NCBI GenBank assembly: GCA_903918755.1
Contig: CAIXFN010000056.1
Location: 62,001 to 126,000 of the forward strand
Source of the DNA: an uncultured Pedosphaera sp.
GTDB lineage: Bacteria > Verrucomicrobiota > Verrucomicrobiia > Limisphaerales > Pedosphaeraceae
Length of the DNA stretch: 64,000 bases
Reading direction: 5' to 3'
Under the pieces are notes generated by a model. That model was not told the origin of the DNA. It worked only from the letters and a program-made list of their open reading frames with translations, and did no database searches. This document shows positions 54,066 through 62,391 of this stretch, piece after piece (position 1 is the stretch's first letter; each line of letters starts with the position of its first letter). A program made the translations under genes and the position numbers.

Positions 54066-57053
54066 ATGACCAGCCTGCTCGCCAGGTGCGGAAAGTTTCT
54101 GCGGCAACCGAAACTGCGGACGCCCCGCAAGGTGGTGATTGGCGTGGTGGGCGGCACGGTGTTACTGGCGGGAATTGCGATGATGGTGCTGCCCGGCCCC
54201 GCTTTCCTGGTGATTCCGCTGGGGCTGGCGATTCTCGCCACGGAATTTGTTTGGGCCCGGCGCTGGTTGAAAAAAGTGCGCGCGCTGATTCCCAAGAGCG
54301 TGACCAAAGCAACCTCTTCTATTTCATCGACCGTCGGAACCGAGTGTCATCAATTGCCGGCTGAGGAGGTCGTGCGACTGCTCGAGACGCACAGGGATTC
54401 GGGTCTTTCGGAAGCGAAAGTGCTCCACCGCCGGGGCGAATTCGGACCCAATCGCGTCGCGACGCGGCGGGGAACGCCGGTCTGGCTGAAGTTCCTCAAA
54501 CAGTTCCACCAACCGCTGGTTTACATCCTACTGGTCGCGGTCGCGGTTACCGCCTCCCTCGGGGAATGGGTGGATTCGACCGTCATCCTGGGCGTCGTGT
54601 TCGTCAATGCCATCGTAGGATTCCTCCAGGAAACCAAGGCGGAGAAGGCGATCGAAGCCCTCGCCAAAATGGTGACCACGGAAGCGACGGTGCGGCGTGA
54701 CGGTAAAAACATCCGCCTCGCTTCGGAACAACTCGTGCCGGGTGATATCGTGCTGCTAACCGCGGGCGACCGTGTCCCGGCGGATCTGCGACTGCTCCAC
54801 GTCCGCAGTCTGCAGGCAGACGAATCCGCCTTGACCGGCGAGTCGCTCCCGGTGACCAAACGCGCCGGGGTACTGGCGCTGGACACGATTCTGGCCGAGC
54901 GGACCAATCTTGCCTACACGGGCACGCTGATCACCGCCGGTCAGGCCGAAGGGGTGGTGTGGGCCATCGGGGACCAGACGGAGACGGGGCGCATTTCGCA
55001 CCTCATCGCCAGCGCGGTCGAGCTGTCCACGCCGCTGGCCAAAAAGATCGCGGAGTTCAGCCAACTAGTGCTTTGGGTCATCGTTGGGCTGGCGGCGGCC
55101 ACGTTTGCACTTGGCGTGGCGCGGGGCGAAAAGCCGGGCCAGATGTTCCTGGCGGCCGTGGCGCTGGCGGTCGGCGCAATTCCCGAAGGCCTGCCCGCCG
55201 CCGTTACCATTGTGCTCGCCATCGGGGTGTCGCGTATGGCGAAACGCCAGGCCATCATCCGCAAGCTGCCGGCAGTCGAAACACTCGGCAGCACGACGGT
55301 GATTTGTTCGGACAAAACCGGCACACTGACCGAGAACCAAATGACGGTGCAGGAGATTCTGGCCGGAGGGATACTTTACGAGGTGACCGGTGGCGGCTAC
55401 GAACCCAAGGGCGAACTGCGCCAGGAAGGCAAACTGATCCGGGTGCCGGAGCATCCCGCGCTGGCTGAATGTTTGCTCGCCGGAACGCTCTGCAACGAGG
55501 CGGAGTTGGTGTGCCAAGACGGAAGGCTCAAGGTGCAGGGCGACCCCACCGAAGCCGCGTTGCTGGTGGCCGCCGAAAAGGGAGGGCTGGTGCGCGCGGA
55601 AGCGCGGCGCGCCGCACCGCAGCTGGATATGATTCCATTCGCGTCCGAGCACATGTTCCGGGCCACCCTGCACGGGACGAAGGACGGACGCGTCATTTAC
55701 CAAGTCGGCGCGCTCGAACGGGTGCTTGCAAGTTGCACCGATGCGCTTGCCGGTAACATTACCCAGGCGCCACTGGATCGGGAGGCAATTCTAAGAGCGT
55801 CCGAAGCAATGGCCGCACGCGGGCTGCGCGTGCTGGCCATGGCCCGGCGGGTCGGAGCCGCACAACAGGCCACTCTCGAACCGGCCAACTGCGCCACGGG
55901 ATTCAGCTTTCTCGGATTCCAAGGCATGATGGATCCGCCCCGCCCGGCCGCCATCGCTTCGGTGCGGCAATGCCAGCGCGCCGGCATTGCGGTAAAAATG
56001 ATCACCGGCGACCATCTCGCCACCGCCCGCGCCATCGCCGCCCAGATCGGCTTGCAGGGCCGGGAGCTAGACGGACAACTCGTGGCACTTTCCGGCCGTG
56101 AATTGGAAAAAGTTTCCGACCAGGTTTTGCCGGAAGTGGCGGAACGCACGGCCGTCTTCGCCCGGGTCGCCCCCGAACAAAAGCTCCGACTGGTAAAAGC
56201 GCTCCAGGCGCGCGGTCACGTGGTCGCCATGACGGGGGACGGCGTGAACGACGCGCCCGCGCTCAAGCAGGCGGACATCGGCGTGGCGATGGGCATCAGC
56301 GGCACCGACGTGGCCAAGGGCGCGGCGGCGATGATTCTGACCGACGACAACTTCGCCAGCATCGAAGCCGCGGTGGAGGAAGGCCGGGGCGTGTTCGACA
56401 ACCTGACCAAATTCATCATCTGGATCATTCCGACCAATCTCGGGGAAGCACTGACCCTGTTGACCGCCATTGTGCTTGGGCTGCCCTTGCCGCTCCTGCC
56501 GCTGCAGCTCCTGTGGATCAATCTGACCGACACGCTGCTCGGACTGGCGCTCGCCTTCGAACCGAAGGAACGCGAGGTCATGAGCCGCCCGCCGCGCGCG
56601 CCGAAGCAGCCTTTGCTGACCCTGCCACTGATCCAGCGAACCGCCTTGGTTTCGATCATGATGCTGGCCGGTGCGCTCGGACTGTTTTTATGGGAACTGC
56701 GCGGCGAACAGGCGGGAATCACAGCCGCGCGCACCGTCGCCGTGAACACCATTGTCCTGGTCCAGACGATCTATCTATTCAACTGCCGCTCCCTCCATCA
56801 TTCCATTTTCACCATCGGCTGGTTCACCAACCGCTGGGCCATCGCGGGCGCGCTGGTCATGTTGACGGCGCAGCTTCTGTTCACGTACTTGCCAATAATG
56901 AACCTGCTTTTTCATTCGGCCCCCATCGATGCCATGGCCTGGCTGCGCATACTCGCCGTGTCGGGAGTCACCTTTGGGGTGGTCGAAGCGGAAAAGTGGG
57001 TGCGGTTTCGCTTTGGCGCCCCCTTAAAAGGGACCGGGCGGAACAGCGTTTGA
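54066..57053 (+). CDS. PGPGW-domain-P-type ATPase fusion (type II cation pump)
   Basis: A 995-residue protein. Residues about 20-75 resemble a PGPGW-type membrane domain, with KVVIGVVGGTVLLAGIAMMVLPGPAFLVIPLGLAI and a basic WARRWLKKVR tail. A full type II P-type ATPase follows: the cation_ATPase_N region (LSEAKVLHRRGEFGPN), the actuator motif LTGESLPVTK, the ion-site motif AVGAIPEGLPAAVTIV, DKTGTLTENQMTVQE, and GDGVNDAPALKQADIGVAMG with six C-terminal helices. This pattern fits Ca2+/Mn2+- or Na+-type pumps. The PGPGW addition is unusual for the family. Confidence 0.88.
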   Translation: MTSLLARCGKFLRQPKLRTPRKVVIGVVGGTVLLAGIAMMVLPGPAFLVIPLGLAILATEFVWARRWLKKVRALIPKSVTKATSSISSTVGTECHQLPAEEVVRLLETHRDSGLSEAKVLHRRGEFGPNRVATRRGTPVWLKFLKQFHQPLVYILLVAVAVTASLGEWVDSTVILGVVFVNAIVGFLQETKAEKAIEALAKMVTTEATVRRDGKNIRLASEQLVPGDIVLLTAGDRVPADLRLLHVRSLQADESALTGESLPVTKRAGVLALDTILAERTNLAYTGTLITAGQAEGVVWAIGDQTETGRISHLIASAVELSTPLAKKIAEFSQLVLWVIVGLAAATFALGVARGEKPGQMFLAAVALAVGAIPEGLPAAVTIVLAIGVSRMAKRQAIIRKLPAVETLGSTTVICSDKTGTLTENQMTVQEILAGGILYEVTGGGYEPKGELRQEGKLIRVPEHPALAECLLAGTLCNEAELVCQDGRLKVQGDPTEAALLVAAEKGGLVRAEARRAAPQLDMIPFASEHMFRATLHGTKDGRVIYQVGALERVLASCTDALAGNITQAPLDREAILRASEAMAARGLRVLAMARRVGAAQQATLEPANCATGFSFLGFQGMMDPPRPAAIASVRQCQRAGIAVKMITGDHLATARAIAAQIGLQGRELDGQLVALSGRELEKVSDQVLPEVAERTAVFARVAPEQKLRLVKALQARGHVVAMTGDGVNDAPALKQADIGVAMGISGTDVAKGAAAMILTDDNFASIEAAVEEGRGVFDNLTKFIIWIIPTNLGEALTLLTAIVLGLPLPLLPLQLLWINLTDTLLGLALAFEPKEREVMSRPPRAPKQPLLTLPLIQRTALVSIMMLAGALGLFLWELRGEQAGITAARTVAVNTIVLVQTIYLFNCRSLHHSIFTIGWFTNRWAIAGALVMLTAQLLFTYLPIMNLLFHSAPIDAMAWLRILAVSGVTFGVVEAEKWVRFRFGAPLKGTGRNSV

Positions 57054-57206
57054 CAGCATTCCCAAAGTGTTTGAGAGTTTAGAAAAGATGCGGCAACCGA
57101 CCAGACGACCAAAGAAACAGTGGACAAGGTGCACTTGGACGCGCTTTCCCGATGTCCAGACATCCGACACGAGCGGCCAGCAAGCTTCGCTGAACCCACC
57201 CAGTGC

Positions 57207-57608
57207 ATGAAAGTTTCGGCGACCATCGTAAGCCGAGGTGATCCAAAAGCGAAGGTTTCTGTTACCGTGGATGCGACTGCGGCTAGTGATTACTTATTTG
57301 TTAACACAGCGATGCGGCACATTCGCAATAAAAATCAGCCCGTTTCATCAAAGCATCCATTGTTAACTTTCAATGCCATCGAGGCTGCCCACCTTTCCGG
57401 CGCCTTTTATGCCAAACATAGAATCGGAGCAAAAGCCCTGAATGTGGAGTTGCTATCGTTTCACGCCGAAGGCTCCGTTGAAAATGCGATTCCGTTTGCC
57501 GTTGCAACCACGGTAGCGATTTATGATGCGGTTTCGGGGATAAGGGATTACACGGAAGCGGAATTAGCGGGGTGGGAGGTTTTCCAAGTGAAGCGGGAAA
57601 TACGTTAA
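57207..57608 (+). CDS. Hypothetical protein
   Basis: A 133-residue protein (from ATG 57207; an in-frame ATG at 57120 adds 29 residues) that I do not recognise. It has a predicted alpha/beta make-up with SVTVDATAASDYLFVNTA and a helix-rich middle (LTFNAIEAAHLSGAFYAKHRIG), ending in GWEVFQVKREIR. There are no membrane helices or signal. Base composition is clearly less GC-rich than the ATPase genes upstream and cysS downstream, which may mean recent transfer. It stands alone, with a 589-bp gene-free gap after it. Confidence 0.55.
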   Translation: MKVSATIVSRGDPKAKVSVTVDATAASDYLFVNTAMRHIRNKNQPVSSKHPLLTFNAIEAAHLSGAFYAKHRIGAKALNVELLSFHAEGSVENAIPFAVATTVAIYDAVSGIRDYTEAELAGWEVFQVKREIR

Positions 57609-58197
57609 TTCTCACGCCCAATTCAAATGCGCCAATCTATGTATGAGATTGCGCATGGATCCCCCCCAATGTGTGATCAATAATTCATAAAATGGCCGCA
57701 AGGTGTCAACGGAACGAGAATTACCCACACGTGAGGGTTACAGCTACTGGCCAGGCCCTGCGTCGGCTCCCGCAGGTCGCCTCCGGTTTCGGAAATCGGC
57801 GAGGATGTTGGCATACATAATTTGGAGACTGGGACAGGTTGGCTACAACCCACTTCGGGGCTGGGGAATTTATTGAATGCGACCCGGGGTTGCGCTTGTG
57901 CCTCGCGCCAACCCCGGGCTGGAGGGCGTAACACCTTTGGTGTTCGGGATAGGGGCGGGGCTTTGGGGGCAATGCGATTGGGGAAAGTGGCTGCCCAGCC
58001 GGGTCGATGGTGTTTTTTTGGAGGGGGAGATCGATGGGCGAGGCGGGAGCGGGGCGGTTGGCGTAGGCGCCTGCCACCTGAAGGTGGAACTCCGTACCTT
58101 TCGCGGGCTTTATGGTTTGCGGCGGGTGGATTGGAGGTGGCGGGAAATGGTTGTCGTTCGGAGCCGGGGGCATTACCTTGACGGCACATTTTGTCAC
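57609..58197. other. Gene-free stretch before cysS, rich in palindromes
   Basis: No convincing gene was found. The frame of cysS is open upstream to 57877, but that part is not CysRS-like. Several palindromes cluster at 57883-58087. It presumably also holds the cysS promoter; no strong hexamers were found. Confidence 0.55.
57883..58087. repeat. Cluster of palindromes (REP-like)
   Basis: CCCGGGGTT-GCGC (57883-57895) pairs with GCGC-CAACCCCGGG (57905-57918) with one bulge. AACACC-TTT-GGTGTT lies at 57930-57944, the perfect palindrome AGGCGCCT at 58065-58072, and CCACCT-GA-AGGTGG at 58074-58087. The density and style resemble REP-type mobile palindromes, but no transposase is adjacent. Confidence 0.55.
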
Positions 58198-59616
58198 ATG
58201 GCATTGAGATTATTTAATACTTTGTCGCGCTCCGTGGAGGAGTTCGCGCCGTTGGATCCCGCCGGGAAACAGGTCGGGATGTACTGCTGCGGGCCGACGA
58301 TTCATGACTCGGCGCACATCGGCAATTTCCGCACTTTTGTTTTTGCGGATTTGACGCGGCGTTACCTGGAATTCAAGGGTTTTGCGGTGCGTCACGTGAT
58401 GAACATCACGGACGTGGAGGACAAGATCATCGCGCGGGTGCGGGCCGCCGGGGTGAGTCTCAAGGAATACACAGGCAAATATGAAGCCGCGTTTTTTGCT
58501 GATTTGCAGGCATTGGGGTGCCGTCCGCCGCACGATTCGCCGCATGCCACGGAATACATTCCCGAAATTGTCGCGTTGATTGAAACGCTCGTGGCGCGGG
58601 GTCTGGCGTACCAGGCAGCGGATGGGTCGGTCTATTTCAGCATCGAGAAATACCGCGGCTGCGGCTGTGTGTACGGGCAACTGCTCAAGCTCAACCTGGA
58701 CGAACTGCGCGTGGGGGAACGGGTGCGGAGCGACGAGTATGCCAAGGAATCGGTGAGCGATTTCGCGTTGTGGAAGGCGCGGGTGCCGGAAGACGGCGAG
58801 GTGTTCTGGCCCAGTCCGTGGGGCGAGGGTCGGCCGGGCTGGCATATTGAATGCAGCGCCATGAGCATGAAACTGCTCGGACCGAGCTTTGATCTGCACC
58901 TGGGAGGCGAGGACCTGGTGTTTCCGCATCATGAGGACGAGATCGCCCAAAGCGAGGGCGCCGGATTGCAGGGACCGGGGCACCGGTTCGTGAAGCATTG
59001 GATGCACGGGGCTCATTTGCTGGTGGAGGGGAAAAAGATGAGCAAATCCCTCGGCAATTTCTTCGTGCTGAAGGATTTGACCGGCCAGGGATTCACGGGG
59101 CGCGAGATTCGTTACCTGCTGTTGACGGCCCATTATCGCGAGACTTTTAATTTCACGCTGGAAGGGCTCCGCGGCGCGCGGACGGCGCTGGCGCGGCTGG
59201 ATGAATGCCTGGCCAAATTGCGCGACACAGCGGCGGGTCAGTCGGCGGCCGCGCCGGAGCCGGGATTGATCGGTGCCGTGGCGGCGGCCCTTGATGAGGA
59301 TCTGAATGTGGCCGGGGCGTGGGGCGCCATTTTTGAATGGGTGCGCCAAGTGAACCGGCAGATCGCGGAGAAGAGCCTGTCTCCCGCCCAGGCGGCGGCG
59401 GCATTGGCGGCGTGGGAGGTGCTGGACAAAGTGCTGGGCGTGGGGGCGGCACCCGAGACTGAGGCACCACCCGAGTTGCTCGCCCTGCTGGAAAAGCGGG
59501 TGGCAGCGCGCAAGGCGAAGGATTTCGCCGGCGCGGACGCGATCCGTAATGAATTGAAAGCCAAGGGCTGGATCATCGAGGACACGCCGAAGGGCGCGCG
59601 CCTGAAACGCCTGTGA
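58198..59616 (+). CDS. cysS: Cysteine-tRNA ligase
   Basis: Class Ia aminoacyl-tRNA synthetase of 472 residues that charges tRNA-Cys in the cytoplasm. MYCCGPTIHDSAHIGNFRTF holds the zinc ligand Cys and the HIGN form of the HIGH motif. HIECSAMSMKLLG, LGGEDLVFPHHEDEIAQ (zinc ligands) and KKMSKSLGNFF (KMSKS) follow. The DALR-type anticodon domain is shorter but present. The ATG at 58198 (MALRLFNTLSR) is the family N terminus. Its stop overlaps the GTG start of the next gene (GTGA). Confidence 0.96.
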   Translation: MALRLFNTLSRSVEEFAPLDPAGKQVGMYCCGPTIHDSAHIGNFRTFVFADLTRRYLEFKGFAVRHVMNITDVEDKIIARVRAAGVSLKEYTGKYEAAFFADLQALGCRPPHDSPHATEYIPEIVALIETLVARGLAYQAADGSVYFSIEKYRGCGCVYGQLLKLNLDELRVGERVRSDEYAKESVSDFALWKARVPEDGEVFWPSPWGEGRPGWHIECSAMSMKLLGPSFDLHLGGEDLVFPHHEDEIAQSEGAGLQGPGHRFVKHWMHGAHLLVEGKKMSKSLGNFFVLKDLTGQGFTGREIRYLLLTAHYRETFNFTLEGLRGARTALARLDECLAKLRDTAAGQSAAAPEPGLIGAVAAALDEDLNVAGAWGAIFEWVRQVNRQIAEKSLSPAQAAAALAAWEVLDKVLGVGAAPETEAPPELLALLEKRVAARKAKDFAGADAIRNELKAKGWIIEDTPKGARLKRL

Positions 59617-60446
59617 AGCGCGCGGCAGCCGATCTTATGAAGTCCGGACCCGGAATCCTGGCCTGGCTAATGGTGTTGAGCCTGGCGCTGAGCGGGGTAA
59701 AGACCAGCGCCGCCGGGCCGCTCGTGTGGGATGCCGTGGAGAAATCTCAAACCGCGAAAGCGGGTGACCTGGTCGCGCGGTTCGTGTTTACGGCCACCAA
59801 CATTTCATCGGCCGAAGTGACCGTGGACGAAGTCAAACCTGGCTGCGGTTGCACCGTGGCGCGACTACCCAGCCATCCCTGGCGGCTGGCCCCCGGCGCG
59901 AGCAGCAGCATGGAATTGGCGGTGGACCTGCGCGGAGTGAGCGGCACTTTGTCGCGCGGCATCGCGGTGACGGTCGGCACGTCCACGGAGAATCTGGGGA
60001 TCAACGTCGTCTTTCCGGCCGGCATCACCAACACCCGCGGTAATGACCTGGACACGCGCCTCTGGAACCAGGAAGTGTCGCGGGCCGATCATCAGGCCGT
60101 ATTCAAGGACACCTGCGTGCGTTGCCATCTGGTGCCGGCCTTCGGCAAACTTGGGGAGCGACTGTACCGGATTTCGTGCGGGATCTGTCATGAGGCGAAG
60201 GACCGCGCACCCATGGTACCCGACCTGCAACATCCGGAAAAAGCGCGCGATGCGGCGGAGTGGCGCAAATGGATCTCCGAAGGCAAGGAAGGGACATTGA
60301 TGCCAGGGTTCGCGGCGCGCGAGGGAGGGCCGCTGGATGTGGCGCAAATCGAATCGCTGGTTAATTTCCTGCAGGTGAAGTTCCCCGGACCCGGGGGCAC
60401 GAACGTCCCACCCGCAGTGACCCCAAAGCCTCCCGGGGCGCACTAA
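59613..60446 (+). CDS. DUF1573-diheme cytochrome fusion, exported
   Basis: A 277-residue exported protein. The signal peptide is near residues 12-34 (ILAWLMVLSLALSGVKTSAA). A DUF1573 beta domain follows with the hallmark PGCGCTVA near 77-83. A C-terminal cytochrome c part has two heme motifs, CVRCH (168-172) and CGICH (189-193), and candidate Met ligands in MPGFAAREGG. DUF1573 proteins are exported and of unknown role; joining one to a cytochrome suggests electron transfer in the periplasm. The GTG start overlaps the cysS stop; ATG at 59637 is an alternative. It lies just upstream of tmk. Confidence 0.82.
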   Translation: MKRAAADLMKSGPGILAWLMVLSLALSGVKTSAAGPLVWDAVEKSQTAKAGDLVARFVFTATNISSAEVTVDEVKPGCGCTVARLPSHPWRLAPGASSSMELAVDLRGVSGTLSRGIAVTVGTSTENLGINVVFPAGITNTRGNDLDTRLWNQEVSRADHQAVFKDTCVRCHLVPAFGKLGERLYRISCGICHEAKDRAPMVPDLQHPEKARDAAEWRKWISEGKEGTLMPGFAAREGGPLDVAQIESLVNFLQVKFPGPGGTNVPPAVTPKPPGAH

Positions 60447-60465
60447 CCACCCCACCCACCCCAGC

Positions 60466-61113
60466 GTGAAAGGCTTGTTGATTTCATTTGAAGGCACCGA
60501 AGGCGGCGGCAAATCCACCCAGGTGGCGCGGCTGGCCGAACGGCTGCGGGCGGAGGGCCGGCGCGTGCGGCTGGTGCGCGAACCGGGGGGGACGCCCATC
60601 GGGGAGGAAATCCGGTTCACCCTCAAGCATAGTCCGCACAACGGGGCCATGACAGCAGAGGCGGAATTGTTGCTGATGAACGCGAGCCGCGCACAGCTGG
60701 TGCGCGAAGTGATCCGCCCGGCGCTGGCGGCGGGAGAAGTGGTGATTTGCGACCGGTTTTACGATTCCACGGTAGCCTACCAGGGCTACGGCCGGGGACT
60801 GGATCTGGGGCACGTAAACGCAGTGATCGACTTTGCAGTGGGGGAAACCCGGCCGCAGTTGACGCTGATCCTGCAGGTGCCACCGGCGGTCAGCCAGGCG
60901 CGGTTGGCCGCCCGGCAGGCCAGCCTGCCGGTGATGCGGGATCGCATCGAGGAGGCGGACCGGAGCTTTTTCGAACGGGTGGAAAAAGGTTACGCCGCCC
61001 TGGCGGAAGCCGAACCGGAGCGCATCAAAGTCATCGCGGCCGAGGCGCCGGAAGCAGCGGTGGCAGCCGCCATCTGGAGCGCGGTAGCCCCGTGGTTGCC
61101 CCGCACGGCCTGA
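60466..61113 (+). CDS. tmk: Thymidylate kinase
   Basis: A 215-residue kinase that phosphorylates dTMP to dTDP for DNA synthesis. The P-loop is FEGTEGGGKSTQ near residues 8-19. The DRF motif is in CDRFYDSTVAYQGYGRGLD near 93-111, and the LID-like region is in ARQASLPVMRDRIEEADRSFFERV. GTG start at 60466. It is 19 bp after the DUF1573-cytochrome gene, probably co-transcribed from cysS. The DUF4404 gene follows 86 bp later. Confidence 0.95.
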   Translation: MKGLLISFEGTEGGGKSTQVARLAERLRAEGRRVRLVREPGGTPIGEEIRFTLKHSPHNGAMTAEAELLLMNASRAQLVREVIRPALAAGEVVICDRFYDSTVAYQGYGRGLDLGHVNAVIDFAVGETRPQLTLILQVPPAVSQARLAARQASLPVMRDRIEEADRSFFERVEKGYAALAEAEPERIKVIAAEAPEAAVAAAIWSAVAPWLPRTA

Positions 61114-61199
61114 CCGGCCCGCGGGCAAAGGTGGGTCTTTCCTTTTGGCCCGGGCCGGATAAACTGGCCCCATGGCGGCAGCCCCGCCCAAGACCAAAC

Positions 61200-61532
61200 A
61201 TGATCGCAGATACCATCGCGAAGATCGAAGCCCGGCTCCAGAGCGGGGAAGCAGTGCCGGCGGAGAAGCGCCGGGAGTTGCTGGAGTTACTGGCCACACT
61301 CAAGGCGGAAGTCGCCGCGCTGTCCGAGACGCACGCCGAACAGGCCGAGAGCATTGCGGGATTCACCGAAGTTTCCGCCCGGGAAGCGACGCGCGAAACG
61401 CAGAATCCCCACGCCCTCAAATTGGCGCTGGGCGGCCTGGCTTCCTCAGTGGAAGAGTTTGAGACATCCCATCCCAAACTGGTCCAGATCGTCAACGCGA
61501 TCAGCCACACGCTTTCCAATCTCGGGATTTAA
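61200..61532 (+). CDS. DUF4404 family small protein
   Basis: A 110-residue helical protein of DUF4404 type. It has charged heptad-like helices (IAKIEARLQSG, AEKRRELLELLATLKAEVAAL) and the family's typical ending (VEEFETSHPKLVQIVNAISHTLSNLGI, quoted here as its key feature: HPKL...LGI). Function unknown; there are no membrane or signal segments. ATG 61200 gives the usual length. It is convergent with plsC, 34 bp away. Confidence 0.8.
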   Translation: MIADTIAKIEARLQSGEAVPAEKRRELLELLATLKAEVAALSETHAEQAESIAGFTEVSAREATRETQNPHALKLALGGLASSVEEFETSHPKLVQIVNAISHTLSNLGI

Positions 61533-61566
61533 GCCGCAGAGACCCCGCGACCCGGAGAGTGCCAGG

Positions 61567-62220
61567 TCAGGGGAAGGATTCTTTGTCCGTGTAGGGCTCC
61601 AACCGACCGATGGCGGCCATGATTTGATCCGCCACTTCCTGGTAAATTTCCTTGAGGCGGGCTTTGGAGCAGGTGCGGGCTTCGGCCCGTAATTGGCGGA
61701 ATTCGAGCAACGGACCGAATTTAACCGCCAGGGGGTAACGCCGCGGCCAAAGCTTTTGGTAACCCAGGGCTTCATGGGTGCCCCAAACCCGGATCGGCAC
61801 CACCGGGGAGTCGGACTTGATCACAATCAAACCAATCCCTGACCGGGCGGGTTGCAATCGACCATCGCGGGTGCGGGTTCCTTCGGGAAAGAGGACGATA
61901 CCCCCGCCTTCATTCAACCGGTCCAAAATCACGCGCAAACCAGCGCCGCCGCCACCGTCGCGGTCCACCGGCACGGCGTTGACCTGGCGGAGCAGCCACC
62001 CCACCCCGGGCAGGCTGAACAGCGACTTCCGGCCCAGGTAATTAATGGGCCGGGGCAAACTGGAGCCCACCAGGGGCGGATCGAAAAAACTGGCGTGATT
62101 GCAGGCGAGAATAACCGGGCCGCGGGACGGAACGCGCTCCGCATTGTGGATGCGCCGGTTAAAAAAACCCGCGAACAGGCACCGGTAAAAGGACCAACCG
62201 ATCAAATAGAAAAAATTCAT
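61567..62220 (-). CDS. plsC: 1-acyl-sn-glycerol-3-phosphate acyltransferase
   Basis: A 217-residue PlsC-type enzyme that acylates lysophosphatidic acid at the membrane in phospholipid synthesis. The catalytic NHASFFDPP (NHxxxxD) is near residues 38-46, and the acceptor-binding FPEGTRTRDGRLQ is near 111-123. An N-terminal hydrophobic segment (FFYLIGWSFYRCLFAGFF) anchors it. The ATG at 62220 was chosen; the frame is open to 62313 with atypical sequence. A hairpin ends the upstream nitroreductase gene, so plsC has its own promoter in the 171-bp gap. Confidence 0.93.
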   Translation of the reverse strand: MNFFYLIGWSFYRCLFAGFFNRRIHNAERVPSRGPVILACNHASFFDPPLVGSSLPRPINYLGRKSLFSLPGVGWLLRQVNAVPVDRDGGGGAGLRVILDRLNEGGGIVLFPEGTRTRDGRLQPARSGIGLIVIKSDSPVVPIRVWGTHEALGYQKLWPRRYPLAVKFGPLLEFRQLRAEARTCSKARLKEIYQEVADQIMAAIGRLEPYTDKESFP

Positions 62221-62341
62221 TACGACGACAACGGGGCAACCCGGACGTTCAGCGGGCAGGCCAGCTCGTTTTCGGAGCGAATCCCATCCGATTCCGCGTC
62301 CCGAGGCAAGCATTTCCCGAAGTTCAGCCAGGGAAATGGCA

Positions 62342-62369
62342 ATGGCCGGCGGGAAATCCCACCGGCCAT
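62342..62369 (-). terminator. Hairpin after the nitroreductase gene
   Basis: ATGGCCGG and CCGGCCAT (with inner GGGA/TCCC and one mismatch) form a stem 23 bp after the nitroreductase stop. The T-run on the minus strand is weak. Confidence 0.5.
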
Positions 62370-62391
62370 CGGGAAACGCGAAAGGTGCGGC

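Noticed and set aside
57877-58197. Upstream extension of cysS by 107 residues
   Set aside because: It reads through palindromic intergenic DNA; CysRS has its normal N terminus at 58198.
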